DNA of 23,523 nt from Methanobacterium sp. PtaU1.Bin097 (GCA_002067325.1 MVQY01000119.1:1-23523); one strand, 5' to 3'. Counted from the stretch's first letter, positions 1 to 7,964 are shown. Numbers and translations are program-made. Notes: generated from the sequence alone by a model not told the origin.

Positions 1-419
1 GTTGCCCCTGCGATATTTAACTTGGTTAAACCCTGCTGGATGGAATTTTTATTGGCATTTGCAACCACGATCCTGCTTGAAACTTCGGGGTGCTGGTCTA
101 TGAAATTCTGGACTGTGTCTGTATAAGCCACTGCCAGTACCTTCTTATTAGGATCTTCCAGGGCGTGTTCCAGTTCGTGTTGCACATCATCAGCTGATGC
201 AAATTTGTACACAGTAACATCAACACCCATCTCATCCACAACAGATCTGGCCAGTTTACCTGTGCTGTTATCAGCTATTACGATGTTTGTTTCACTGGTG
301 GTTACATGCACCCCATGGGCGCTCACTGGCACCATGAATGCAGCCATTACCAGTATGAAAGCTGCTGCAGATATAACTCCTGATTTTGTAAATATACTCC
401 TAGATTTTACATCAATCAT
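1..419 (-). CDS. Exported protein of unknown function beside cbiM (partial, 3' end outside window)
   Basis: Translation from the ATG at 419 gives about 139 residues before the window edge cuts off the C-terminus. A basic N-terminus is followed by a hydrophobic stretch (about residues 12-33) ending in VSA, which looks like a signal peptide. The predicted mature protein then begins HGVH. The rest is soluble-looking and alternates hydrophobic strands with acidic helices. I do not recognise a family. The gene starts 13 bases after the cbiM stop, with GGGTCGGTGA as ribosome binding site, so the two are probably co-transcribed. Its place is where cbiN or other small accessory subunits sit in cobalt/nickel ECF operons. 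A role as an extracytoplasmic metal-binding accessory is inferred from that place and from the His-rich mature N-terminus only. Confidence 0.75.
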   Translation of the reverse strand, partial: MIDVKSRSIFTKSGVISAAAFILVMAAFMVPVSAHGVHVTTSETNIVIADNSTGKLARSVVDEMGVDVTVYKFASADDVQHELEHALEDPNKKVLAVAYTDTVQNFIDQHPEVSSRIVVANANKNSIQQGLTKLNIAGA

Positions 420-432
420 TTTCACCGACCCT

Positions 433-1056
433 CTAAATTTGTGGTACTTCTCCTACTTCTGGTTTCAGTTTAAACAGAGATAAAATGATGAAGATATTTA
501 AAACACCCTCCACAATTCCCACAAAAAGATAGAAGGGAACCAATGTGCTTAGTAACACATCGAGGGTGGCCACTCCGGCAAGTAGCAGTATAACGATCTG
601 AGATATGGTGGCAACGATTATTCCCACGAAGGTCCCTGAGAAAATACCCAACCTTTCATCGAGTTCTGAGGTGAATTTGTAGAAGTAATAGGTTGAAAAA
701 CTCATCATAATTCCCATGGTAACTACGTTAGCCCCTAAAGAGGTAATACCTCCCATTCCCAGGAATAAGAACTGTACTATGAAACATATGAACGCCACAG
801 CCACCCCACTTAAAGGGCCTAAGAGAATAACCACCAACGGTATCATAAATAGGTGTACTGGAACACCGAAGGGTGATGGTATTGATATCGAGGATGCAGC
901 GAAGGTCACCGCTGCCAGGATGGCGGTGTTTATTATTATTTTCTGCTTATCCTCAGTCTTTGAAAGTTTAAACGTATATAAAGTCAATAAGATAATGGTT
1001 AAAATCCAGTAAATTGCAGCCTGCCATAATGGTATCAGGCCGTCAGGTAAATGCAA
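433..1056 (-). CDS. cbiM: CbiM family cobalt (or nickel) ECF transporter substrate-specific subunit
   Basis: The 207-residue polytopic membrane protein begins MHLPDG. In CbiM/NikM proteins the N-terminal Met-His is part of the Co2+/Ni2+ binding site, so the start is fixed at the TTG at 1056. AGGAGG lies 8 bases upstream of it. Six or so hydrophobic segments cover the length, and the family's loop with internal histidine (SPFGVPVHLF, about residues 60-69) is present. CbiM is the S component of an energy-coupling-factor importer for cobalt (B12 cofactors) or nickel. Its T and A components (CbiQ, CbiO) are not in the window and may lie beyond position 1. The operon continues into the exported protein at 1-419. 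Cobalt versus nickel cannot be settled from this sequence. Confidence 0.9.
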   Translation of the reverse strand: MHLPDGLIPLWQAAIYWILTIILLTLYTFKLSKTEDKQKIIINTAILAAVTFAASSISIPSPFGVPVHLFMIPLVVILLGPLSGVAVAFICFIVQFLFLGMGGITSLGANVVTMGIMMSFSTYYFYKFTSELDERLGIFSGTFVGIIVATISQIVILLLAGVATLDVLLSTLVPFYLFVGIVEGVLNIFIILSLFKLKPEVGEVPQI

Positions 1057-1146
1057 ATTTATAGCCTCCTATTTAATGATTTACAATATGTTTAAGACTT
1101 AAAAAAATTAATCAGTCTATTTTAAACAGAAAAATTATAATAAAGT

Positions 1147-1644
1147 TTAATTTTCCGTGCCAAAGAGTCTCATTTGTAATTTGCTTAGGGTTCCGCCTTT
1201 CTTATAAGGGAAGTACATGGCAATTAATCCAACAACCACAATTAACCCAATCATGGCCACCGGCCCCCCTGAAACATTACTGGCGGACCCATAAATATCA
1301 ACTGAACCTGTAGATGTCCCCTGGTATCCCGACAAGCCTGTATTATCTGAAGAATCTGCTTGACTACCGGCAACGGGTTGATCCGATTGTCCCCCTCCAG
1401 ATGTGCTGCCAGGATTATTTGAAGTAGAACCAGATGAACTTGAGCTTTGAGAACTTCCAGAATGTCCACTGGAACCTGTGTTGCTAGAACCAGTACTGGA
1501 ACTGTCCGTGTTAGCACTACTCGCACCAGAACTGGAACCCCCAGTGTTAGCACTGCCGGTTCCAGGGTCTGAGGGCTCTTCTATAGGAGTCCCATGTCCT
1601 GGATGTGCAATGACAGTCCCACAAATAGCTAAAGCGGAAAGCAT
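1147..1644 (-). CDS. Ser/Gly-rich exported, C-terminally anchored protein with HPGHG mature N-terminus
   Basis: From the ATG at 1644 the product is 165 residues: a hydrophobic segment ending in VIA, then HPGHG, about 90 residues rich in Ser, Gly, Thr and Asn, a transmembrane helix (about residues 128-147), and a short basic tail. This is the layout of a surface protein held in the membrane by its C-terminus. The ATG start leaves only about 13 residues of signal peptide. The in-frame codons upstream encode NKKRQGILLIFI, which would complete a normal signal peptide, and GGAG lies at 1695-1698. No ATG, GTG or TTG is in frame there (see findings). The gene lies 90 bases upstream of cbiM on the same strand. 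The HPGHG motif suggests metal binding. I recognise no named family. Confidence 0.7.
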   Translation of the reverse strand: MLSALAICGTVIAHPGHGTPIEEPSDPGTGSANTGGSSSGASSANTDSSSTGSSNTGSSGHSGSSQSSSSSGSTSNNPGSTSGGGQSDQPVAGSQADSSDNTGLSGYQGTSTGSVDIYGSASNVSGGPVAMIGLIVVVGLIAMYFPYKKGGTLSKLQMRLFGTEN

Positions 1645-2163
1645 TATAAATATCAGGAGAATTCCCTGCCTTTTCTTATTTATAATAACATCATCTCCTT
1701 CAATATTATTAAAAACTAGGAGTAATATGATATATATGATTTGTGTTATTACAAATCATCTGAAAATCTTTTAAAAAGTAATAAAACGAAAAAGTTAAGT
1801 TATCTATTTCGTTTTGGTAGAAACAAGACAGCCCTGTTATTACTAATTTTCAAAAAAACATATCAATTGTTATATTTTAATTATCAAAAATTTTTAAGCA
1901 CCTGAAAAGTGGAATTTAAGGGTTTTCTTGCTTGAAACCACTTAATAAATTGCAATGTAAGAGGTTACTAAAACCATTTCAGTATTAATAAAACAGGCCA
2001 AATAAGCCCCAAATTATTAATTATAGGACTAATTATTACGATTTTTCCCGTTGTCTAAAATATTGTAATAACATAAATCTTATATAATGTATTACTCGAT
2101 ATAACGCCGTGATGAATATATATTCTATATATGTATTCAAAAAAATTTAAAGGAGGTGAAAGG
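1645..2163. other. Divergent intergenic region between the Ser/Gly-rich protein and FmdE-type protein genes
   Basis: This AT-rich 519-base region separates two divergent surface-protein genes. It holds a perfect inverted repeat (arms 1736-1744 and 1751-1759), an imperfect copy of the TAACnATnGTTA-type palindrome at 1860-1875 (ATATCAATTGTTATAT), and a TATA-like CTTATATAATG near 2077-2087 facing the rightward gene. AGGAGGTG at 2151-2158 is the ribosome binding site of the gene at 2164. I see no coding potential on either strand apart from the upstream extension of the leftward gene. Confidence 0.5.
1736..1759. repeat. Perfect 9-bp inverted repeat, possible operator
   Basis: The arms ATGATTTGT and ACAAATCAT flank a 6-base centre. 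The element lies just upstream of the TATA-like GATATATATGA that would serve the leftward Ser/Gly-rich protein gene. A regulatory role, for example for a metal-responsive repressor given the cbiM neighbourhood, is inference. Confidence 0.4.
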
Positions 2164-4851
2164 ATGAAAAAACAAGGAGGAATATTAATATTAGCAACTA
2201 TAATGGCAGTATTGCTCTGTGGAGCAGCTTCTGCAGCTGGAAATTCATCTACAGCTGAGGGTGAAGGTAGTCTCTGGGTGAATGTTAACTATGAATATGA
2301 TGATGATATTATAAACCCCAAAATTAGCATAACTGACTCTAATAATAACAGTGTAGCTTATGATAAAACAAAAAAATCAGACACCCTCTACAAATTAAAA
2401 TTTACATATGCTGGTGTTACCAATGGAACCCTGTTTAAGGTGATGGTACGCGCACCAGGCTATATAAACCAAACTCAGAAGATCGCAGTCGATGAAGATT
2501 TCGATGGATTCGCGACCTTCAACATGAAAGCCACCAAGAACTACAAACTCGGAAGGGAAGTAACAGCCAAAGCAGACAAACTACTGAAATTTTCATCAGC
2601 AGATGATGTCTTATGCATAACCACTGCAGGTTTAGCTTACAGAAACGGTACCACCACTGAAGATTGTTTGGAAGGTATCCTCAATGGATCCCATGGCGAG
2701 ATCAGTTATGGCCAGGGAAATCTCCTGACATTTCAGTCAGTCAGAACAGATCCTGTGGATTTCTGTTTCATCGCAAGAAATGGTAGTAAATTGACTGCAG
2801 CTTTCTTTAAAAACGGTACATTGACCCCTACTTACTCTGGAACTTTTTCTTCAATTGATCAGGAATTATGGGACGATACTATTGTTCCTAAACTAGGTGA
2901 AAATGCATTTGGGTACGTAAGCCTGGCAAACGCCTGGAAAGAAGGGCTTTCCAAAGACATCCTAAGACAGGCTGCCTATCACGGACACGTCTGTCTAGGT
3001 ACCATAAGTGGACAGGCCATGATCAGTGTTCTGCTCAAATACTACCCCCCAGGTGTATATGGAGATGACGGAGAACTGGAAGCAACAAGTTACAGGGCGG
3101 TAGGTGTTCCTGGTAACTCAGACGATGATGCCTACATATATTCTCTGGACTTAACCACCGGAAAACGTTCATGGGTTGGTTATGACACTGCCGAAGATAA
3201 CATGGTCGGATTCATCCGATGGTGTGCAACAACCAAATTAGGAACCCTCATAATAATGAGGTTCAACGAGGATGCTGTGGTTAAACAATTCAAAAAAGAA
3301 ACTGGTATAACCGCATATTCTGGTATTGCCGCTGAACTAAAGTTCAATGCATGGTTAGTCAAAAAGTTAGAAAAAGACCCCGACTCCCTAGTGGAGATAC
3401 TCTATGTTTTCGAAAATATAACCCCTGAAATTCATAACAACCTAACTGGAGGAGTAGACTCCAAAAACGTTGTATGTGACGCTCTAGGACTGGACATGGA
3501 ATACATATTAGGTCTGGGCCTGACTAACGTAGCAAACTATAGAGTTGCAACCGACTACGAAACTGGAAACCTGACTCAGAAACAGATCAAACAGATCGGA
3601 ATTAATGCTGCTAACCAGGCCCTCGCCCTATTTGCCGCAGATGGTATCGATCTGGAAAAAGACGACTATGATCTCACAGTCTTCACCACTGCCGGTTACG
3701 TGCGTGTCAACGGACAGGTAATGGACATGACCATGGACGGAATCTACCAGATCCTAGGATCCAGACTTTCCAGAGCAACTCTACTACCCGTACACAATGC
3801 AAGATACAACCCACTGTACTTCCAGTTCAGCTTGGAAAGAAATGGTACCGTGATCAGCAAAACCCTTTATTACGACCCTGAAACAGGAAAATTTACAGCC
3901 AAAAATGAATCAGCATGCATCATAGACCAGGTAATCCTTTATGACCCACCATACGATGCCTTAATGGCATGGTTATGGCACAACCACGTCTGTGGTGGTA
4001 GTTCACCCGGGTACCTAGTCACTAACTACGTCTATGATAACTTCCCTATTGGAGAAGACGAAAGTTACGCATTTATAGGTAATTCCATAAGCTGCAGAGA
4101 TGACATCTACTCATACCTGTTAGGTGTTTCTGCAGGTGCAGGAACCTACTTCAGCCAACGAATGACCAAAGACACGACTGGTGATCAAATTGGAATCCTC
4201 AGTATTTATGATAGTAAAACCAATACCAGAAGAGTGGTTATTATTAACTGGACTGGTCCGCAATTTGCTAAGGGTTCTAACTCTTATGAGGAATACATTA
4301 GACTTTACAAAGGAGACTTCTCCTCACCCAACCTGATCTCTGCACCGACGATAACCTTAGCTGCAGATACATGGGTAACTGAAGAAGAGTGGAACAGAAT
4401 CATTGCTGGAGGAGAGGGATCTTTCAATGCTTTAGAGTACATCAAAGGCTTACCGGTCCGCACCAAGGAAGAACTCATACGTATCCAGGGAGGTTCACTA
4501 GTTCCTGATGATGGTTCAAACTCAGACGGAGATTCAACATCTGATGGAGATTCAGATTCCCAAGATGACACCGGATCCTCAACAACACCCCCAGGTTCTG
4601 ATGGAAACAACATTGTCCCAAGTGGATCTGTTGGTGTTACAGGCCCTGTAGTAAATGCAGCTAGTGAAACAGGTACTGTAGATGATGCCGGAACAGATGA
4701 CGCTAGTAAAACATATGAAATCACAGAAACCGGACCAGCAGGAACTGAAGACAACACCCCATGGACCACCTATGCCGTGGTGGGAATTATGTCAATTCTG
4801 GCTTTAGCCGGTATTGGATTCTTCTTCAAAGGTAGTATCCTAAACAGGTAA
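2164..4851 (+). CDS. Large surface protein with two FmdE-like modules
   Basis: The start at 2164 is chosen because AGGAGGTG lies just upstream and MKKQGG begins a clean signal peptide (about residues 1-25, cleaved after ASA). The product is 895 residues. Two histidine-cysteine motifs of the FmdE type (PF02663) are visible: HGHVCLG at residues 273-279 and HNHVCGG at 606-612. Each follows a related upstream segment: CITTAG with NG six residues on at 151, and VFTTAG with NG at 506. The protein therefore looks like an internal duplication. Many N-glycosylation sequons are present. A Ser/Asp/Gly-rich linker (about residues 780-845) leads to a C-terminal transmembrane helix (about 869-890). FmdE was named for the molybdenum formylmethanofuran dehydrogenase operon. 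The role of these secreted versions is not known to me. Metal binding is a reasonable inference from the HxHxC motifs and the cbiM neighbours. Confidence 0.8.
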   Translation: MKKQGGILILATIMAVLLCGAASAAGNSSTAEGEGSLWVNVNYEYDDDIINPKISITDSNNNSVAYDKTKKSDTLYKLKFTYAGVTNGTLFKVMVRAPGYINQTQKIAVDEDFDGFATFNMKATKNYKLGREVTAKADKLLKFSSADDVLCITTAGLAYRNGTTTEDCLEGILNGSHGEISYGQGNLLTFQSVRTDPVDFCFIARNGSKLTAAFFKNGTLTPTYSGTFSSIDQELWDDTIVPKLGENAFGYVSLANAWKEGLSKDILRQAAYHGHVCLGTISGQAMISVLLKYYPPGVYGDDGELEATSYRAVGVPGNSDDDAYIYSLDLTTGKRSWVGYDTAEDNMVGFIRWCATTKLGTLIIMRFNEDAVVKQFKKETGITAYSGIAAELKFNAWLVKKLEKDPDSLVEILYVFENITPEIHNNLTGGVDSKNVVCDALGLDMEYILGLGLTNVANYRVATDYETGNLTQKQIKQIGINAANQALALFAADGIDLEKDDYDLTVFTTAGYVRVNGQVMDMTMDGIYQILGSRLSRATLLPVHNARYNPLYFQFSLERNGTVISKTLYYDPETGKFTAKNESACIIDQVILYDPPYDALMAWLWHNHVCGGSSPGYLVTNYVYDNFPIGEDESYAFIGNSISCRDDIYSYLLGVSAGAGTYFSQRMTKDTTGDQIGILSIYDSKTNTRRVVIINWTGPQFAKGSNSYEEYIRLYKGDFSSPNLISAPTITLAADTWVTEEEWNRIIAGGEGSFNALEYIKGLPVRTKEELIRIQGGSLVPDDGSNSDGDSTSDGDSDSQDDTGSSTTPPGSDGNNIVPSGSVGVTGPVVNAASETGTVDDAGTDDASKTYEITETGPAGTEDNTPWTTYAVVGIMSILALAGIGFFFKGSILNR

Positions 4852-4872
4852 TACAAAAATTTTCCCAAATCC

Positions 4873-4900
4873 TTTTTTTTTAATTTCTTTTTTTTTATTT
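4873..4900 (+). terminator. Oligo-T terminator of the FmdE-type surface protein gene
   Basis: Two long T runs (4873-4881 and 4888-4896) follow 22 bases after the stop codon. This is typical of archaeal intrinsic termination, which needs U-rich tracts but no hairpin. Confidence 0.6.
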
Positions 4901-5200
4901 AAATTAACACTAAAATTGTTATAGTGTGAATGTGCTTGGAATGATTATACGGATTTTAGGTGGATATAGAATCAGTAGTATTATCTTTTAAGATAAATAA
5001 CAGGGGTAAACTCACTTTTACAGTTGATTCTGCCCTGGAAAGTGAATTAACCCTCTCTTAACTATTAAAATAGCAATCATAAATCGCCCAGAAGGTAGAA
5101 CACCCCAGCCCAGGCAAAGAAACATTAAGTACCTTGCTGAGCACCAGGCCAACCATGCATCTGATTTATCTTTAAATATCTAATTATTCTTTAAAGCTAT
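4901..5200. other. Intergenic region, possible coding relics only
   Basis: About 300 bases lie between a rightward and a leftward gene. I see no promoter or RNA gene I can support. Short open stretches on the plus strand near 4990-5060 (ending ...LESELTLS) and 5070-5180 look protein-like but lack starts and lie in different frames. They may be remnants of a lost gene or chance. Confidence 0.25.
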
Positions 5201-5968
5201 TTAATAACGAATTATCTTTTTAAATAGACCAACAACCTTCTTAAACAGATTCAGACTGTTCTTTTTGAAATTTTCAACGAACTTGAAGGTGGTAAACACC
5301 AGAAGGACAATTATGAGGGTGATGATCCATATCACCAGGGATACTATCTTTTTCCAGGGCTCATTCATGGCCACGATATCCATGTCCCTCTGGGTTATAA
5401 CCTGATTTTTTAAGGCTACGGAGATGTTCTTCTCTATTAACTCTGTTTTAACATCAAAATTGGTTATTGTACCTCCTAAAACCTCCGTCAAACCCATCTG
5501 GACTGGATAGTTAACTGAATAATCAATGGTGATGGGCACTGTTTTACCTTTAAGTTCGGTACTGTTGGGTATGTTAATTCTATCGATGGTTAAGACCATC
5601 CTTTTATTTATGGGATCGTTGGAGCTGTACTTGATCTCCGATTTGGTACCCGGCCACTCATCCACCCTCGTATCCGTGGGCTGCCACAGGGACATGTTTT
5701 GGGAGTTGGTAATATGGGGTGCTATAAATAATGCACCATTATGCAGGCCCTGAATGGAATCCTTACCCAGATCTAATTCCACGCTGAAGTGTCCACCCGG
5801 GGCAAGGTAGCCAGTTATGGTGGCGGAGTTCTGGTTAAATTCCTGTAACTCCAACGCAGGGGGGACTAAAACGAACCAGTAAACTGGTATGCTAACGAGG
5901 ATACCCACGCATATAATGAATATTATCAAAGATCTGATATCTTCGATTTTTAAATATTTAACCTTCAT
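5201..5968 (-). CDS. Two-pass membrane protein of unknown function
   Basis: The 255-residue product has a membrane helix near the N-terminus (about residues 12-34), a roughly 170-residue region predicted to be outside the membrane, and a second helix (about 208-231). A strongly basic C-terminal tail with repeated F-K-K segments follows. The outer region looks beta-rich, alternating short hydrophobic strands with turns, and contains one NST and one NIS sequon. I recognise no family and no catalytic motif. It is transcribed alone, with unrelated-looking neighbours on both sides. The start at the ATG at 5968 is supported by the basic residues before the first helix. No strong ribosome binding site is visible, so the start could be leaderless. 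Confidence 0.7.
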   Translation of the reverse strand: MKVKYLKIEDIRSLIIFIICVGILVSIPVYWFVLVPPALELQEFNQNSATITGYLAPGGHFSVELDLGKDSIQGLHNGALFIAPHITNSQNMSLWQPTDTRVDEWPGTKSEIKYSSNDPINKRMVLTIDRINIPNSTELKGKTVPITIDYSVNYPVQMGLTEVLGGTITNFDVKTELIEKNISVALKNQVITQRDMDIVAMNEPWKKIVSLVIWIITLIIVLLVFTTFKFVENFKKNSLNLFKKVVGLFKKIIRY

Positions 5969-6112
5969 TTTATCCAGCTTTCTTTTTATAAAAATAATCT
6001 GTGTTTTATATTCTATGTCCTTTAGAATAAATATAATAACATTTCTATAAAACGCAAAATAGAAAGCCTTTTAAATATCCATGGGAAGGGTTTAAATCTT
6101 TCCAGAAAAGCT

Positions 6113-7024
6113 TCAGTAATGGGCTGTTTCGGGATGGGCCTGCTCTATATATTTTGTTTCGAAGATTTCTTTCCTATTTAAGCTGCCCTGCATGTATTCT
6201 AGGTCTTTAAGTACCGGGATAAATTTGAGAGTAGATTTGATGTATTCTTCCGGGAGACTGGCACAGTATCTGGGCGAGATCTGGAAGGTGTTGAGTATGA
6301 ATTCTTTACTGACCGTCCCCATCTCCTGGAGCACTATTTCTGCTGCAACATCTGTCTGGGTCCTTATCAAGTTACAGGCATCTTCATGGGCCTTCAGAAA
6401 GTCCAGGATGTAATGAGGATTCTCTTCTATTAATTCCTCCTTAACCACTATCCCATAGCTTGGATTGTAGGGCCAAAGCTTGTAAGGAGGAATGATAATT
6501 TGGGAGTGGGCTTGCTTTGAGACTGCCGTTGCCAGGGATGGTGTACCCACTCCTGCGGCGATTTCACCATCTTCCAGTGCTTCTGGTATAAAGTCTGCCC
6601 AGGTATAATTTTTTACCTTAATATCCAGGCCCTGGGTTAACTTTCGTATGATGATATCGTGTATGGAGCCCCTGGTGGGGGTGCCGATATTTTCACCTTC
6701 AAACTGACCTAAAACGGATGACACATCCCCTAACTCATCATAAGTCTGGTAAGAGAGTGATCCAATCATGACAGTGCCTTCTACATGTCCACCGCCCACA
6801 CATTTAATTTCCAGGCCGTTTTCAATACCCATCATCACGGGTGGCAGGCCGATGTATCCCATATCGATTTTTCCCCTTCTGAATGCTTCCATCATGGCCG
6901 GGCCAGTGGCATATAGGGTCCAGTGGAGTGGATAGTTTTCGAGATAATCTGAGGGCCTGTTTTTCAGTATAAACGAGGTGTGGTACAGGGTTGACAGGTA
7001 ACCGATGCGCATACTCTTCTCCAT
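6113..7024 (-). CDS. Substrate-binding-protein-like (SsuA/ThiY/NMT1 type) protein without signal peptide
   Basis: The 303-residue sequence has the type-II periplasmic-binding fold pattern of the SsuA/TauA/ThiY/NMT1 group. IGYLSTLYH occupies the first strand, ATGPAMMEAFRRGKIDMGYIG lines the ligand cleft, and there is an IGTPTRGSIHDIIIRKL hinge and a GVGTPS region. Relatives usually deliver sulfonates, taurine or thiamine precursors to ABC importers. This protein has no signal peptide or lipobox, and no permease or ATPase gene is nearby, so it is probably cytoplasmic and may be an enzyme or sensor. A Thi5-like role is conceivable but its cysteine-rich motif is absent. The gene follows the MoaD/ThiS-like gene by 53 bases but has its own TATA box and an operator palindrome 3 bases before the ATG. 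That links it to the local sulfur regulon. Confidence 0.75.
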   Translation of the reverse strand: MEKSMRIGYLSTLYHTSFILKNRPSDYLENYPLHWTLYATGPAMMEAFRRGKIDMGYIGLPPVMMGIENGLEIKCVGGGHVEGTVMIGSLSYQTYDELGDVSSVLGQFEGENIGTPTRGSIHDIIIRKLTQGLDIKVKNYTWADFIPEALEDGEIAAGVGTPSLATAVSKQAHSQIIIPPYKLWPYNPSYGIVVKEELIEENPHYILDFLKAHEDACNLIRTQTDVAAEIVLQEMGTVSKEFILNTFQISPRYCASLPEEYIKSTLKFIPVLKDLEYMQGSLNRKEIFETKYIEQAHPETAHY

Positions 7025-7026
7025 TT

Positions 7027-7053
7027 TAACAATTGTTATATTTTATTTATAAA
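7027..7053 (-). promoter_or_regulatory. Leaderless promoter with TAACAATTGTTA operator for the substrate-binding-like gene
   Basis: Read on the minus strand, a TATA-like TTTATAAAT (7045-7053) is followed by the perfect palindrome TAACAATTGTTA (7027-7038) and then by the ATG at 7024. The TATA box is centred about 25 bases before the start codon and no ribosome binding site intervenes, so the transcript is probably leaderless. A protein bound here would block transcription initiation. Confidence 0.6.
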
Positions 7054-7077
7054 AAAAATTTAATACATGGATGGTGA

Positions 7078-7350
7078 TTAACCACCGGCGATGGTCTGGA
7101 AGATCACGATTTCATCATCCCCACCAATGGTATCCTCTGATTCCAGGGAATTAGCATCTTCTCCATTTACTAGAATCTTAATGTAATCTTTAAATTCTCC
7201 ATTTTTTGCCAGTAACGCTTCTTTAAAAGCGTTTCCGTATTTGTTTATTAGTAAATCAATTAAACCTGATAAATTTCCTGTATAATCTATTTCTAGGGTT
7301 TTTTCTCCTGTTATCTCTTTAAAACGTGCTAGAAATTTTATATTCACCAT
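7078..7350 (-). CDS. MoaD/ThiS family sulfur carrier protein
   Basis: The 90-residue product has the beta-grasp pattern of MoaD/ThiS/SAMP proteins and ends in the diagnostic Gly-Gly (residues 89-90). E1-like enzymes convert that C-terminus to a thiocarboxylate. Such carriers give sulfur to molybdopterin, the thiamine thiazole, tRNA thiolation or, in some organisms, homocysteine synthesis. Here the neighbours are sulfur and cysteine genes rather than moaE, moaB or thi genes, so the acceptor is open. AAGGAGA lies 8 bases before the ATG at 7350. The substrate-binding-like gene follows on the same strand. No E1 (MoeB/ThiF) gene is in the window. Confidence 0.85.
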   Translation of the reverse strand: MVNIKFLARFKEITGEKTLEIDYTGNLSGLIDLLINKYGNAFKEALLAKNGEFKDYIKILVNGEDANSLESEDTIGGDDEIVIFQTIAGG

Positions 7351-7450
7351 ATCAACTGTCTCCTTAATATTACAAATTTTTGTAGATTTTTTTAAATCGA
7401 GTAATTTTTCTATAATTATGTTAATATACTAATATAGTCGTCAACCATAA

Positions 7451-7473
7451 CATATATAGGTTAACGATTGTTA
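7451..7473 (+). promoter_or_regulatory. TATA box with adjoining TAACGATTGTTA operator
   Basis: The TATA-like ATATATA (7452-7458) is followed directly by the palindrome TAACGATTGTTA (7462-7473), 22 bases before the ATG at 7495. The palindrome matches the shared consensus TAACnATnGTTA. Its place between TATA box and start suggests repression. Confidence 0.6.
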
Positions 7474-7494
7474 TAAAATAAGTGGTGTGTTTTT

Positions 7495-7890
7495 ATGGCT
7501 ATGAATGAAGATATGATGGATGCAATTGAAAAGGATAATGTGGTGTTTTTATCCACCTGCTCAGATGATATGCCTAACGTGGTTCCCATTGGATTTGCAA
7601 GGCCCTTAGATGATGAAACAATCCTCCTGGTGGATAATTTCATGAAAAAGACCCGTAACAACCTGGAGAAAAACCCCAGAGCCGCACTGGTAATCAGGGA
7701 TGCTTCAAAATGTCCCTACCAGTTTAAAGGGACTGTGAAGATCCACACTTCCGGTGAACTCTTTGATGAAGCAGTTGACTGGGCAACCAGTGTAATGAGC
7801 AAACTCTCCCCTAAAGCGGCCATCGTATTTAAGGTGGAGGAGATCTACTCAGTACAACCCGGTCCTGATGCCGGAAATAGGGTTTTCTAA
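7495..7890 (+). CDS. Pyridoxamine 5'-phosphate oxidase-fold (flavin-binding) protein
   Basis: The 131-residue protein has the split beta-barrel pattern of small PNPOx-like proteins. FLSTCSDDMPNVVPIGF occupies strands 1-2, DETILLVDNFMKKTRNNL contains the K-T-x-x-N-L flavin-phosphate region, and NPRAALVIRD precedes a GTVKI strand. Members bind FMN, F420 or heme and mostly lack pyridoxamine phosphate oxidase activity, so the substrate is unknown. The start could be the ATG at 7495 or the next ATG at 7501. The promoter carries the regulon palindrome. That suggests a redox role linked to sulfur or cysteine supply, which is inference. Confidence 0.8.
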   Translation: MAMNEDMMDAIEKDNVVFLSTCSDDMPNVVPIGFARPLDDETILLVDNFMKKTRNNLEKNPRAALVIRDASKCPYQFKGTVKIHTSGELFDEAVDWATSVMSKLSPKAAIVFKVEEIYSVQPGPDAGNRVF

Positions 7891-7920
7891 TTTTTAATCT
7901 TTTTTTTAACACCTATTTTT
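7891..7920 (+). terminator. Oligo-T terminator after the PNPOx-like gene
   Basis: T runs at 7891-7895 and 7900-7907 begin right at the stop codon. This is consistent with archaeal U-tract termination and separates the gene from the serA promoter. Confidence 0.55.
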
Positions 7921-7964
7921 CAGTGGCTAATAATTTATAACTATTTTTCAAACTCCGACTTTCA

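Noticed and set aside
4305..4769. 154-codon minus-strand ORF opposite the FmdE-type protein
   Set aside because: It is a shadow of the Ser/Asp-rich linker of the plus-strand gene, with no ribosome binding site and low-complexity composition.
5070..5180. tRNA or small RNA in the gap after the FmdE-type gene
   Set aside because: I could not fold a cloverleaf and found no T-loop motif.
7027..7038. SurR-type (GTT-n3-AAC) site
   Set aside because: The half-site order and spacing here are AAC-n4-GTT, so it does not match the SurR consensus as I know it.
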